A DNA stretch of 64,000 nt, from positions 523,047 through 587,046 of the forward strand of contig WBMV01005154.1 of the NCBI GenBank assembly GCA_013396655.1, given 5' to 3'. The notes below the pieces were generated by a model that saw nothing but the letters and a program-made list of their open reading frames with translations, was not told where the DNA came from and ran no database searches. The first letter of the stretch is position 1, and each line of letters begins with the position of its first letter. Of this stretch, positions 38,119 to 50,076 are shown piece by piece. A program made the translations under genes and the position numbers. This DNA is from Campylorhamphus procurvoides. Taxonomy: Eukaryota; Chordata; Aves; Passeriformes; Dendrocolaptidae.

Positions 38119-39401
38119 GAGAAGTATTATTTATCTATACAGTAGCAAAATCCCCCCCCATAAGCTGAGAATTTTGCACTGCATTTAGGAAAACACCTAA
38201 GTGCTTAAATGTGGATTGTGTTAAGTTGTATAGCTTTATGGACCCTGAGCTGCTGTAACAGAACATTTCTGGTTCCATTTCCTTTGTTCTATACTGTTCT
38301 AAATACCATAAAACCTACTTTACAAGAAATTGTAAGAACTTTCCCACAATCAGTATACATTGATTAAGTGCAGCATGTGTACTAAGTTTATATAGACATT
38401 TTTAAACAACAAAGACTTGCAAATTCTCTAAAAGACCAATTAGTACATAGTGTCAATTATAAAAAGGGAAAAAATGATCAAGTAGGATTTTGCCTTTATA
38501 CTATAGGCTATTTAGGTTTTGTATGTCCCTTAGAACAGTGAGACCTATGACTAGGGCTTTGTGGCGCTCTGATGGCAAGTCAGTTATATAATAAATCTGA
38601 GTGAATATAAATGACACATTTGAGAAGCTTAAACTGTTGAAATTCCTACACAAATGTTCAAAAATTATTTTTTCCTAAAATTAACCACCACCTCTGAAAC
38701 ACCCTGAAATACAATCACATAACAAAATAATCTGAAAGAAAACAGTGTCTTAAATCTTGGATTTTTTCTTAAGTAGCTACAGACAAAAAAATCAACAGGT
38801 TATCAGCAACATCAACATTGGAAGGTAAGCATTCTAAGATCTAAATCCTAAATGAGTAAAAAGACCTAAGATGTATCAGAGAAAGAAAAAAAAATGAGAA
38901 AAACTAAAAACTCCACCTTTCTTTGTAGCAGTAAACCCATTATGAGAGACAAGTACAGGATCTGTTAACTATTATGGTTGCTACTAAATATTGCACTGTT
39001 GTAAAGCTTCTTTGTGCCTTTAGTGATTCCTAAAAAGACATAGGCATGTGATTTGTATGCCATGGGCCAATAAAACATCATCTCTGTAGAAGAGTACAGA
39101 ATATATTTAGGGAAGTTCATCGAAGGCAACATCACGTAATTGCACGCAAAGTATATTTTTCATCAAAATATCTAATAAGGTATCCTCATACGGCTTTAAT
39201 TAAAACACTATTTAATAGTTCTTTAGTAATATCTAAATCTAAGGTAAAACCTATGAAAGGGTGTGATTCAGAGACACCATGCCTAGTTATAGCTTAAGTT
39301 TTAAAACAAGTATGATAAGTAGGAGATTGGGTTTAGCCCAAATGCAACTCCGTTAAAAAAAAAAAAAAAGGAAAGAAATATCTAATTATTTCCTCTTTTA
39401 A

Positions 39402-39540
39402 AAAACCGGGACGTCGAAATGAGCGCGTTTTGGGTACAGTGCTGGGGCCCCGCTGCGGGTGCTCCTTGCGGGGTCGAGGCACCCAGCGGCACCCCCGCTC
39501 CTGCCCGGGCTGCTGTCGCAAGGCTTTGTCTCTTTTCCTG
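39402..39540. promoter_or_regulatory. CpG-dense GC-rich block, western part of the island region
   Basis: GC content jumps abruptly from AT-rich flank to a block with about a dozen CpGs in 130 bases, including 'gggacgtcgaaatgagcgcg' (39407-39426; ACGTCG resembles a CRE half-site region) and GC-box-like 'ccccgctgcgggtgctcctt'. In CpG-depleted vertebrate DNA such a block usually marks an unmethylated promoter or enhancer. Open frames of 62-109 codons exist on both strands but have no recognised domain; a first exon of an unannotated transcript cannot be excluded. Confidence 0.45.
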
Positions 39541-40170
39541 TAGTCCTGTTTAAATTCTCACCTTGCTCTGCCCTTGTCATCAAGTCATTCAAGCACAAAG
39601 CAGGGAGCACGGGAGTGTTTACTCATTTCCCAAGTCCATTATCTCACACATTAATCACTGGTCTGGAACTTTTGGACAATGCTGAATCTGTTACCTTTTA
39701 TTTTTTTTTCTTTCTGGCTGCTGTACTCTTGGGTCCGATAGTTCACCGGTTCCAAGCTGTACTTACACTGGATGACCTTTACATCTGATTATTTAGCTAC
39801 TCTTCCTTTTGATTTTGGTGGTTTTTTTTGGACTCCAAAAATAAACAAGCGCATTAAGTCGGCAACAGTGGTCTCCATCTTTAAAGTTACGCTTGCTTGA
39901 GGGAAGCGCAAGTTTAACTCCCCCAAATCTACAATCTAAAATACTCCAAAATTCCACATAGGAAGAGCAAAGCTACGGGATGTGTCTGTAGAAAGGCCTG
40001 GGAGAGAATTTATTTTATTTTGAGCAACTAGGTTTCTTCGGGAAACCTGAAAGAGCCGACTTTTTTTTTTCCCTTTAATTGTTAATGACAGAATCATTGA
40101 AAAGTTATTTCTGAAAACAGGAAGTTTGTTGCTGCAGAAATGCATCTTTCAAATTGGCATAAAGTTTACT
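39541..40170. other. Mixed-composition spacer between CpG-dense blocks
   Basis: Intermediate GC content with T runs (39699-39707, 40060-40070) and a few CpGs. No exon recognised. It may belong to the same regulatory region as its flanks. Confidence 0.4.
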
Positions 40171-40410
40171 TGCAGTAACGATTGGGGGCGGCGGGGAAGG
40201 TACGGATAAAAAAAGGTGTAAATGTGGACAGCTGGAGGCTCTTGAACTCCCCTCGTTAAAAGATTTGTTTGTGAAACACGCATTTTATTGCCTTGTCTGC
40301 AGGTTATAATGAGGCACGGACAACTGCAACACTGCAGTTAATGACGGCAGCTCCGGGCCCGGCCCGGGCATTGTCCGCCCGCAATTAACGCTTTCCCAGA
40401 TCACCCAGGG

Positions 40411-40442
40411 CTGCCTGCGGGAGGGGGGAGGACAGGGGGGGG
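40411..40442 (+). other. G-rich tract inside the CpG island
   Basis: Runs GGG, GGGGGG and GGGGGGGG separated by A, AGGACA and similar short loops, beginning 'ctgcctgcgggaggggggag' at 40411. It meets the quadruplex pattern on the plus strand if the long runs are split. G-rich tracts are common at island promoters. Confidence 0.55.
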
Positions 40443-40747
40443 AATCCGAAATTCACATAAATGAGCAATGTCAATAGTTTAGAAAGAGTTACTTAGAGAA
40501 CAAAGGGCCCTTATGAGGCACTAGTGAGAAGAAATGGGGAAAAAATGAGTCCTCACAATGTCGGCCTTTTCTCCCCGCGACTTGTTATCAAGCAGCCCGC
40601 GCGAGCCCCTCCGATCTGCATGAAAATGCGGTTCGTTCCATTCACTCATTTGCATTAATTTCTCCCATTATCTCTGCAAATGGCGGCGCGTCTCGGCGGC
40701 ACAAAGCGGCGGCCCGATGCGGCGGCCCGGGGCGGCCCCAGGTGCCA

Positions 40748-40748
40748 N
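40748..40748. other. Ambiguous base N
   Basis: The only N I noticed in the window, in the most GC-rich part of the island, consistent with difficult sequencing or a site polymorphic in the assembled individual. Confidence 0.99.
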
Positions 40749-41105
40749 CCCGATTTCCCGTATTTGTTCAGCATTAGGCCCACTTATCTCCGGGAGAAAA
40801 AGCAACATGTAGAGGGAAAGTGACAGGCAGAAACGCGCTCCCTCGCCCCTCCATTCTCCCCGCGCTCTGTATTCAAACAAGGGGGCCCTATTACACTGAA
40901 AGCTTCGGATCAGCCTCACTCAATTATCGCCGCTAATCCTTATAGCTCTATAAAGTAAATATTTCATTACAATTTCAAATAAACAGTCACCCAATCTAAT
41001 GAAGCAAGAACTCAAAGTGGCAATGTCATAGGACTTGTTACCGTCATCAAAGGAAAGGACATAGGCCTGTCTGCTAATAACGCTTAAAAAAAGGTTTCCG
41101 GACAG

Positions 41106-44100
41106 ATGCACGAGTGGAGGGGCTTTTTTATTATTACTCACTTGAACCTTTTCCTCTTTCCAAGTATTCTTCGATAGTCAAAAACACCTTTGTTTTCTTC
41201 TTGCCGCTTACTGGGCTTGATCCAGGTACTCCCTGGGTCGAGCTGAGGCACAGGAAATGCCCACCACCCGCATTACAATTTAGCATCCCTGACAAGACCA
41301 AGGCTTAGTACTTTCGTCAACTTAACGCTATTTTAAATAAACTGTTACTCTTTTTATAAAAGGAAAATCGTGAAATCTCAAAACGTCCCCACTTTGTTGT
41401 GCACTTTTTTCCTAGACTCAAACTCTGTATTTGTACTGGATATTTATATGGGAAGGTGCCAGCACCTCTATAATCCCCCAAAAGGGGCAGTAAAATGTAA
41501 GAGGATGTTTCATGCAGCAGTTCTTTGAGGACTCCAAACCTCTTCCCAGTTCAGACGAGGCAAAGGTAACAACACGCACTTTGCAGGTACATAGCAGCAC
41601 TCTTACTCGCTGCTGTTTTCGGCAAGCTCACAATAAAACCCCTTCTATAAATTTTGATTAACTTGAGTTATCTTTAAGGTAGCAGGGCTTTTTTATCCAC
41701 AGTTTTCACAACAGGAAGAATGCCACTCTTAAGTTTATGTTTTGTGTCTCTTTTCAGAAAATTTTTAAAGATGTCCTCTTCCTCCCACCCTCAGTCTCAT
41801 GGAAGACTTTCCTACTCCCCTCCTCCTTTCTTTCCCCCCTACCGTTCAGCTGGGGAAAGGGATATTCTTTGTTATTCCCTCTCTTTCTGACACAAATGCA
41901 ATGGGCTTTTCTTCTATCAGCTGTTCACAGAGGAGATATCCTTTTGAGAAACACTAGAAATACTGAGATCTCAGAGCAGAGCGCTGCAGGTCAGGACATA
42001 AAATTTAACCCCCCTAGAGTAAATATTCACTGAGCAGTCTCCTTAGGTCCTGCTCACATTCTCATGTCATCCACATGTCCCAACACTAAGCCAGGGTTTA
42101 ATGCTAAAAATACCCTTACGAGGAACTATTCTGGGCTCCGTGCGCTCATCCTGCAAACTCAGCAAAACACTAGCAATCAAACTAGCAGATTTTTTTGCCT
42201 CATACATCATCACCTACAAATGGTGCAAAAAAAAACCCCAAACCAAACTCTGGTTGCAGTATTTCAGAGACTCCATTTCAAGGAGGCAAAATTTAAGTCT
42301 GCAAGTTTACTGAGTCAACTGCTTGATAACTGTGTTGAAAAATAGCAGTATTATCCCCCAATAACGTTCTAGGACACCTATGTAACCAAGTTATCTATGC
42401 AACCATAGACATAAATGGTTGCAACTGTGCAATTCTTCAAGATAATGAAGCAGAATATCCATCTGAAACTCTCAGAACGAAATAGTTACAGAAAACTGAC
42501 AGAATAGCACAATGAAAACGTGTCTTTGGCCATAATGCCGGTAGACACCACGCTTGCAAAAATACAGAAGAGAGAACCACAAGTAAGAAATTACCATATG
42601 TATACAGACATCTTTCAAGCACACTTTAGCGCCTGTCATAAGGGGACCTGATAAAATTAACCCATACAGAGAAGGCTAACATAAAATCCTATACCAATTT
42701 ATGCACTTAATACAGCATTTGAGTGTTATACTGGAAGGTCTTGAGAATGTTCTTCTGCAAAGTAGTGAAGCTCACCCTCAATTAGTAGCTACCCATTACC
42801 CCAAATTACTGCCATTCACATGTCAATCAGTAAGGATGCACTACAGGAATTAAAGGAAAGAAGTCATTTACCACAAGTATTCCCCCAAAGATTGCCATTG
42901 TCTTTATTTCTTCAGCTATTCTGTATACATTTTTCTCTCTTCAAAATTATATTTCACTTTTAGATTTGCACTTCAATACCTAACTATGATTCAGAAATAT
43001 ACAGCATTTCCAATGGAAAAGAAAAAAACAATCAAAGTCAGTTCACTATTTCACATCCTTAAATCACAAGATTTAAATGAAGAGTCTGATTTTAGTCCAG
43101 GCACAGTTCCCTCAACTCTTGCTAATCAATGCTGAAATAAATCTTGAATGCTTTAAAGTGCTAAGCATAATTTCCTTAAGTATGAATATTCAAACATAAT
43201 AGTATCTATTAGGTCAAGTCTAGGTAAAAGAGCATTTTTAATGGTTTATTTGGTTTTTGACTCCTGAGACATTGTTTTAAAAAAATGCTGATCTTTCTCA
43301 TAAAAGTAGAATTTTCACTGGAGAAAAAGCATTACAGTTTGTCAATTGAAGGCAATATATGCTCCAAAAATATGTGATAATGAGAAAGCCAAAAGTTCTG
43401 ATTTGCCTTTTCCTAATGCTGATGGAAAGGCTATGCTAGGAAAAAAAATTTATGAAGTATAACAAAACTAAAAACTGGAATATTGCTCCTTCATTTCCAG
43501 GTAACTTCTTTATTATGGACGTTGATATATATAAAAGACATTTAAAATGTGTTCAAATTAACAAAACTAAGTTTTACTTAAAATTAGACGGGAATATATT
43601 TACAAAGATATTCATTGTGTCACGAAATGCATTAGATAAAGATTAAGACTGACTGCACGGTTTTAGACTTCTTGAGTACAGAAAGCATATTGCTTAAATC
43701 TGCAAGCAATATGCAGAAGATTCCCTTATAAATCTAAAATGTTATTTTTGTTTGAAAAAGAATAAATAAATTATCATATAGGATATACTGAGAATCTAAA
43801 AAGGAGAACAGATTTTGTAAACGCAACTATAAAACAAATCAGGTTTCATTTTACATTTATTTTAGTTTAATAGAGCAACAAATAGAAGGATGGAAGTCTC
43901 TTCTCATGTAGAAAAGAAAGCTGTTCAGAAACATAGCTGCAAAAGAGATGGATTCACCCTGTTCCAGCCTGGACTGTGGGGAAAGTGGGGGATAAAACCC
44001 CAACTGTAGCCATAGAGTTCATGTAGTTGGACAGCGTATCAACTTCAGTCTAGCCCCTTGTTTTAAATCTGGTTACTCTTCTCCAAATGACTGCAATTTT

Positions 44101-47100
44101 TGAAAAAAAAAAAAATCAATACATTTTAAAACTTACACAGAACAAACAATATGGATTATATTTGCCACTATAATAGTTTCTATTGGCATACTCCATGTAT
44201 TTATAGCCCTAAGATATATATGTATTGACTGACTTAAGGTAGGAAACTGTTTGTCAACAAACATACATATGAAGAAACAAAACAGAATATAAAGTAAAAA
44301 ATTAATGAAAAATAACCATATTTTCTTAATATAATTTCACCAATTTTCAAATTCCTTTCAAATTTTTGGGAAAAATTCAGTTTTGTTTCATTTTCTCTAA
44401 TATCTTTTCTTAAACATAGATTTGACTGATTATTGCATTCTTTTTGAAAACTATGATATGTGAAATCCTATATAAGTGTAAACAACTCAGCAAGGAACAT
44501 AAGATTTTGCATTCTATAGCTAAGAATTATTTCTGAAAATATGTACAATAAAACTTTACACATATTATTGCCTTTATTCTTCTCTTAGCTATAATGATGT
44601 ATCTTTAGATAATATTAATATCACCTTTGGTTATATCAAAGGTATTCTTTCCTTACTTGTGGATAACTTCATTTTGTGGTTGCAGAGAAATAAATTTTGA
44701 TGTAAACCATGCTGAGATATACAAGAAGTGACTTCAGATAAAGTCAAATGGTAAGAAAGTTCTTAGATCTACAATCTACAATTTGAAGGATGAGAATTTG
44801 AATAAGGTTGTTCGGGTTTGGGCAAGTGATGCTGGAGCTGCACGTAACCAACTAATACAATGAAGTACAGGGAAAAGAGGTGACGTTTGATGTCCTAGAA
44901 GTTGAAATTAAAAATTATTACACTTCTGAAAAATACTTGACATAAAGTATTACATTATGTAAGTAGCATTTTTCATCTCTCCATGCACCCATGCAGGCTG
45001 TCTTCAGATTCTTTTTAAAACTCAAACCTCCTCAGTGCCAACCTGAGAAGTTCTGAGTGGAGCCTCTCTGGACAGAACCCACACACCCAGTTTCATCAAA
45101 ACTGAATCCATTTTTCCCACAAGAGATAACTAGTACATTGCAAGCTCACACTCTTAGGGCTAGATCCACACAAGGCCATTAGTAAATGTTGACCAGATAG
45201 CCAAAAAAAAGAAACTTATAAGTGTTAGGAATAACCAAGACCAAAGCAGCACAGAAAGCCTGCTGGTACTGAGAAGAAGCACTTCTTTGGCATTTCTTGG
45301 TATATTTAATCAGAATATTTGCATTACTACAACACAGCTGACTTCATGTCAGTAGGTGAGCAAGGTGGTCAAGTAGGGCATTCTCCCTGATCTTAATTTT
45401 CCTAGGTGTATGAAACCCAGGTTATTCAAAGCTAAAAATTCAAGCAGTTCAGCTTGTGCAGGGGAAGCACAGTAGAAACTAAAAGACAAGGTAAGCTATC
45501 TTCTACCTAAGGATCTTTATTTTGACCAAAATCTCCTAAGGCTAGAGCTTATGAGTTCAACAATTTTCGTGATTCTAATTCATCATTACACACATGCTTC
45601 ATTTGCTTATTAATACAAACATTTGAGCTGTTTGCATTTATCTTCCGAGAAACACAACTGAAATTATTAAGGGTAATCTTAATTTTTAAGCAAACATTGC
45701 CCAATTATAAGGGACAAATCCTTCAAAATGCCTTTTGCTGAATCTGTTTTCTAAAAATGTTGTCTTCTAAAATTTTCCTAAAATTTCCCTGTGTTGACCT
45801 ATGGTATAATTTTTTTAAATTAAAAAAAATAGATGGATATAGAATTAAAGTAAACATAACATTTGTATGAGGTTGAAAGGTGGTTAAAGGGATAAGATTT
45901 TAAATGCAAACAGAATTATAATTAATTGCTAAGGTGCTTTTGGGAAAAATCATACACTTGACCCAAGCTGAAGGCTGAAATATTAATCTGTTTCTGTGAC
46001 AGAGATCAAGCTTCATAGTCGCTTTTTATCCTCCTCATAATAGAAGCAACAGTTGTAAACCATAATGTTATAGTTCAAACAATGCCCCCCCTAAGACTTC
46101 AAATTTATTATAGCATTCATCTCCAAGACAAAAGACCTGGTACAGGAAAAAAGCTCTTTTTAGCAAAAAGCATGGTTGTTATTTATGGCTCAGATGCAAA
46201 GAATGAGTTTGGGGAATTTATCAGAGATGAAGGTATGAAATGTTTTAGCTTGTTCTTCTCTCTCTAATCCATAAACCATTTTCTCAGCCACCCAAGTGAA
46301 TTCTAATGGAACAGGAGTGATGAAATAATATTTTCCTAGCCCTTTAACACTTTGTCTACTGTGTGCATTGTGTGACTTGTTCAGGGAAAACACAGGAGCT
46401 TATAGTTACAAATCTTTTAAATCAGAAAGTAAAATGATCTTGTTAATAAATTATGTAAAACGGCCTTGTGGGAAGATTCAACATACCACCGAGTGCTTGT
46501 GCCCAGTATCAAACCATATTCACTTGCAACTGTTCTTACAAAGGACTTTTTTTTATTAATCTTTCATTTGATAGTAAAGTGAATTTCCTGTGGATGCCTT
46601 GGAGTTATCCAGTCAGCCCATAACTATCTAATTTGCTCTGGGTAGCAGGAAGGAGAACAAAGGTTACTGAGGAGCTCCTTAGTTTGCTGAAAAGAAATTG
46701 AAAAAAACAAAAGATGCAGTATGAGACTATGAGGCTGTTATATTCTCCAAGATGTAACCAATGCCTTACCTGGTTAGATTTTTTTGGCAAGCAGTACTGC
46801 TGTGACAGAGATGTTGAAGACTGCTGCCCTCATTTCCCAATTGCCATGCTACCCTGTTCTGCATGTTTCTTTACAGATAAAACTTATTCCTTCCTCCCTC
46901 TCAGCTGGCGCTGAATATGATGGCTTTGCAAGACCCTGATCACCACCAGTGCCATCCCTGATGCTCCTTGCACACAGGATTCAAGGAAGACTATCTGTTT
47001 GTCCAAAGTTACAGTGACCCCATACTGGACATCTCTAAAGCTTCACTGTTGTAATAAATTAATTTCAATTTTTATCTCTTGAATATTTAAGTCTAAATTC

Positions 47101-47857
47101 TGGAGGTGTAGTCTCAGGTGGTCCAGATGTTTCAGCTGCAGACCTTGAGCCTAAGGTCCCAAGAAACACCTGAAGGTTAAGGTTTCCTACAGAATACATG
47201 AAGTACAAATTGCAGCTTGAATTCAGGATTCCCTTAGTACTTGGCAAAAGAGTTAAGCTATTTTTTTTAACCATATATATAGACACAGAAGTTGGGGGCC
47301 AGAGCACAAGGGCATGTGTCACATCATCTACAGAACAACAGACAGGAATAGACCGAGTTCAACAAGACGTTGATTGGAAGCAATGTCTGCCATTAGCCAT
47401 TACTTGATTGTTATGCTGGTAAAATTTCAACAGATCTACCCTGCTGTTCCTTTAAACCTCTTTCCATATTACCCTTCTTCTACAACATCTACAGCAAACG
47501 ACATATTATTCTTCTGTGACACATCAACTCCTCCATTTAATAATATATGCCTAATTATATTGCCAGGTCTTATCCTGGTGAAGTCAACTGGAGAGTTGCC
47601 AATGACTTTCCTGAATATAGAAACATATATATACATACAATGAAAGAAGATAAGGGAAATGCATACTTTACGGATAAATTCTTTCTCCTTTAGCTCATTT
47701 TACATCATATTTCAAAAGAAATATACATTAACTTCAAAACAATGAAATCAAGATATCCATAAGAACAGGAAACTGCAGAGTTGCCAGAAGGACCAAAAAA
47801 ACTCCTATTTAACAAATAAAGTGAGCAGGAAAGAGATAACACATCATCAACCCCCCA
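41106..47857. other. AT-rich intergenic sequence, no gene recognised
   Basis: Composition falls back to AT-rich within a few hundred bases of the island. No exon, RNA gene or repeat family recognised. The frames in 41737-42345 (93-98 codons), two of which overlap in different registers, have no domain. A 61-codon frame at 46082-46267 contains 'gatgaaggtatg', which looks like a splice donor, but no matching acceptor or protein family was seen. Confidence 0.5.
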
Positions 47858-47968
47858 CTTCTCTCTTTCCTTCTTTCTTTCTTTCTCTCTTTCTCTCTCT
47901 CTCTTTCTCTCTCTCTTTCTCCCTTTATTTCTCTCTTCTCTCTTTATTTCTTTTTTTTTTTCTTTCTT
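47858..47968. repeat. CT/CTTT pyrimidine tract
   Basis: About 110 bases almost free of purines: CTTT and CTCT units (47860-47920), TTTATTTC interruptions, then a T run (47951-47961) and TCTTTCTT. A 67-codon frame through it is Ser/Leu/Phe-only and is a by-product. Confidence 0.93.
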
Positions 47969-48136
47969 GGGATGAGATATTCATTTGTACAGTCCCATTT
48001 GTACACATAATAATCAAGTTCTGACTGTCTTTAGCTTTGCCATGGCTCTCATTTATAAAAATATTTTCCCCTTTCTTCCTATGTGAAGGAATCAACTCTA
48101 GGAAAATTGCATAATTGCACATCTCCCCTTACCCTT

Positions 48137-48163
48137 CTTTTTTTTTTCTTTTTTGTTTTTTTT
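48137..48163. repeat. T-rich low-complexity tract
   Basis: T runs of nine, six and eight bases separated by single C or G. Lies between the pyrimidine tract at 47.9 kb and the purine tract at 48.4 kb. Confidence 0.85.
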
Positions 48164-48401
48164 AAATAAGTGCAATATTATCAATTCTAAGTTCACACTC
48201 CAAACTGGAACAACACACAAGAGAAAGAAGGCATCCATTCTTTAAAGCATAAACTGCACACCCACTCTGCTATGGATTTGCGCTTCCTTTTTTCCATTTC
48301 CCATCTAAGAAATGTAATCTAAAGAAAGCCATCACTTTTAAAACCATCAAAGGCCGATCCCTTCCCTCCAACTTACTCTTTGTATTGTTCTTCTCAGAAT
48401 T

Positions 48402-48460
48402 GGGCTGGGGGGTGAAGGAAGGAGAAGAAGGAGGGGAAAGGTGGAAGAAGGAGGAAAGAT
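48402..48460. repeat. Purine-rich (GGAAG/GGAGAA) tract
   Basis: Starting 'gggctggggggtgaaggaag' (48402-48421) and continuing as GGAGAAGAAGGAGGGG, AAAGG and GGAAGAAGGAGGAAAG units, with only a few pyrimidines. It is roughly complementary in character to the pyrimidine tract about 450 bases upstream. Confidence 0.85.
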
Positions 48461-48558
48461 ATTTTAACCTGGGTCAGTTACTAATCTGATTCACAGCACA
48501 ACCCCACAAACAGTGGTACCACGTAAAATTGAGCGAACAGCAAAGGAATGAGAGTGGT

Positions 48559-48722
48559 GCAGGCTGGCCACCACTCTTGGAAGTGGCATGGAATTGCTGC
48601 CCAGTCCCACTGGCCCAGATGGATGCATACAGTCTTCCTCATGAGACTGGGACCTATTAGGTGTGACTCTGCAATGGAGGACGAGGCTTGCTACGTCTCT
48701 GTTGTAAAAGCAGGCTGGCCAC
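48559..48722. repeat. Pair of 13-bp direct repeats (GCAGGCTGGCCAC), 151 bp apart
   Basis: GCAGGCTGGCCAC occurs identically at 48559-48571 and 48710-48722, each followed by a CTCTT word within a few bases. The enclosed segment has mixed composition and a spanning 84-codon frame with no recognised domain. It could be a remnant of an old repeat or chance. Confidence 0.5.
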
Positions 48723-50076
48723 TCTCTTCACATCTATTCATGCCAGTAACACACAAAGCAGAATGCTTCCCTGATTTTTTGCAGGCTGTTTTCCTCTTCT
48801 GAAGAAGACATAATGACAGCATAACCCCATCTTCAGCAGCAGAAGAAAAGGCTTTAGTAACACAACATTTTTCTTTTAATAAATCATTTTTAATGACTTC
48901 CAATAAATCATCTTGTAATCACATTCCTTTACCACTTAAGCCAGTCAGAGTATACCTCTTACAGTTAAAATATTAATGTATTCACATTTCATGTAAAATT
49001 ATAAAAGCTCATAGAGACAGAAACTAACTGGAGAGAAATCAACTTAATTCATTTGAGAAAGCAAAGATTATACTATAAGTTTTTAAAGTTTTTCTAACAG
49101 TTAGTAGTCTGTAATTGCCATTTGTATTTCAGACACCATTTATGATCAGAATTTCACTATTCCATATGCACATGTACATGCTCCCTGGACACGTGCATTT
49201 TCACATACATACATAAACATAATATACATAAACCATACTGTTTTGTCAGTTTAGTAACATTCCAAGCACTTCTGAAGAGGCAGATTATGCAAAAAGACCT
49301 GGTGAAATGAGGCATTTAACACTGTAACTTCCCATCACATATTCTGCATTCCCAACGTCCTGCAGGAATTCTGAAGGTTTTGATGCTTTTTTTTTTCCCT
49401 CTAGTTTCATCCCGGTGATTTCTGAACTACAATTTACATCTGCATTGCACTACTTTGCCCTGACACAGAAATGAAAGTTAATTAGTTTCTATGACAACCT
49501 GATGCATGAAAGGACCACAGGTTCTTTCACATTTGTAAATACATTCCAACTTAGTATTCAGGGTGCAGTGTGTATGAGCCTTAAGTACAAATACCATGAG
49601 TTTGTTTTTAGTAAGGCAGAAAAAAGGACTTAAGTCAGATGACGTGATTCATTAGAGCATACATTTGTCAATGAACAGATGAGTCCTGAGTTATTTCCCT
49701 TGTCTTTAAAGAAGTCTCCAAACTTCCACTAGAAAAGAGTATTTAGATGTGAACTGACATTCCCTCTAAAAGGTTCGTCAGAAACTAAACCTAAACCAGA
49801 TGCATTTTTAACTTAGTCTTGCAGCACAGAAGCAAGCATTTTTATTGTTGTAAAAATATATACCTCCTTTAAAAGTATTCCAAGTATGCAGTATTCCAAA
49901 AATCAGTGTTAATAATGAGTTTAAAGCAAGTCTTTGAGCTAACACTGTGCTTTGACTCCCACAATCACCTATACTAGTTTTTTTTTTCTTCATAACAGGC
50001 CCTCAAAATAAACCCCAAAAGAGTATGTATTTCTAAACCTTCCTTCCTTTTTAAAAGTGCCATCAGGAAATTTAAC
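48723..50076. other. AT-rich intergenic sequence, no gene recognised
   Basis: No exon or repeat family recognised. A patch of CATA/CACATG words lies at about 49168-49235, and T runs occur at 49387-49396 and about 49978-49988. Confidence 0.5.

Larger units (their letters stand above)
33390..39401. other. AT-rich intergenic sequence, no gene recognised
   Basis: No exon, RNA gene or interspersed repeat recognised. Minor structures are a perfect inverted repeat at 36501-36519, a three-copy short tandem repeat at 38071-38118 and an A run at about 39355-39369. Frames up to 95 codons overlap antisense frames and lack domains. Confidence 0.5.
40171..41105. promoter_or_regulatory. CpG island with dense developmental transcription-factor motifs (candidate enhancer or promoter)
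   Basis: The outstanding block of the window. By hand count about 30 CpGs fall in 40561-40930, against almost none per equivalent length elsewhere. Interleaved with GC-rich sequence are AT-rich motif words: CAATTA (40382-40387), AACAAAG (40499-40505, SOX/TCF type), a perfect POU octamer ATTTGCAT (40648-40655) running into TTAATT, GATA-type TTATCT (40668-40673 and 40784-40789), FOX-type TATTTGTT (40761-40768), OTX/PITX-type TAATCC (40934-40939), TATAAAG (40949-40955) and a TCF/LEF-type ATCAAAGG (41046-41053). The sequence is neither repetitive nor coding: frames crossing it lack domains. This mix of CpG island and clustered homeodomain, POU, SOX and FOX words is typical of highly conserved enhancers near developmental regulators; a promoter of a long non-coding RNA is the main alternative. 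One N at 40748. Confidence 0.6.

Noticed and set aside
39398..39788. Overlapping frames of 62-109 codons in the western CpG block
   Set aside because: CpG-rich sequence has few stop codons, so long frames appear on both strands; no protein family recognised.
40668..40919. 83-codon Arg/Ala/Gly-rich minus-strand frame
   Set aside because: It crosses the N and is explained by GC-rich island sequence; no domain.
46082..46267. Possible exon ending at a GTATGA donor-like site near 46233
   Set aside because: The splice-donor word is common, no acceptor with polypyrimidine tract was matched and the peptide resembles no family I know.
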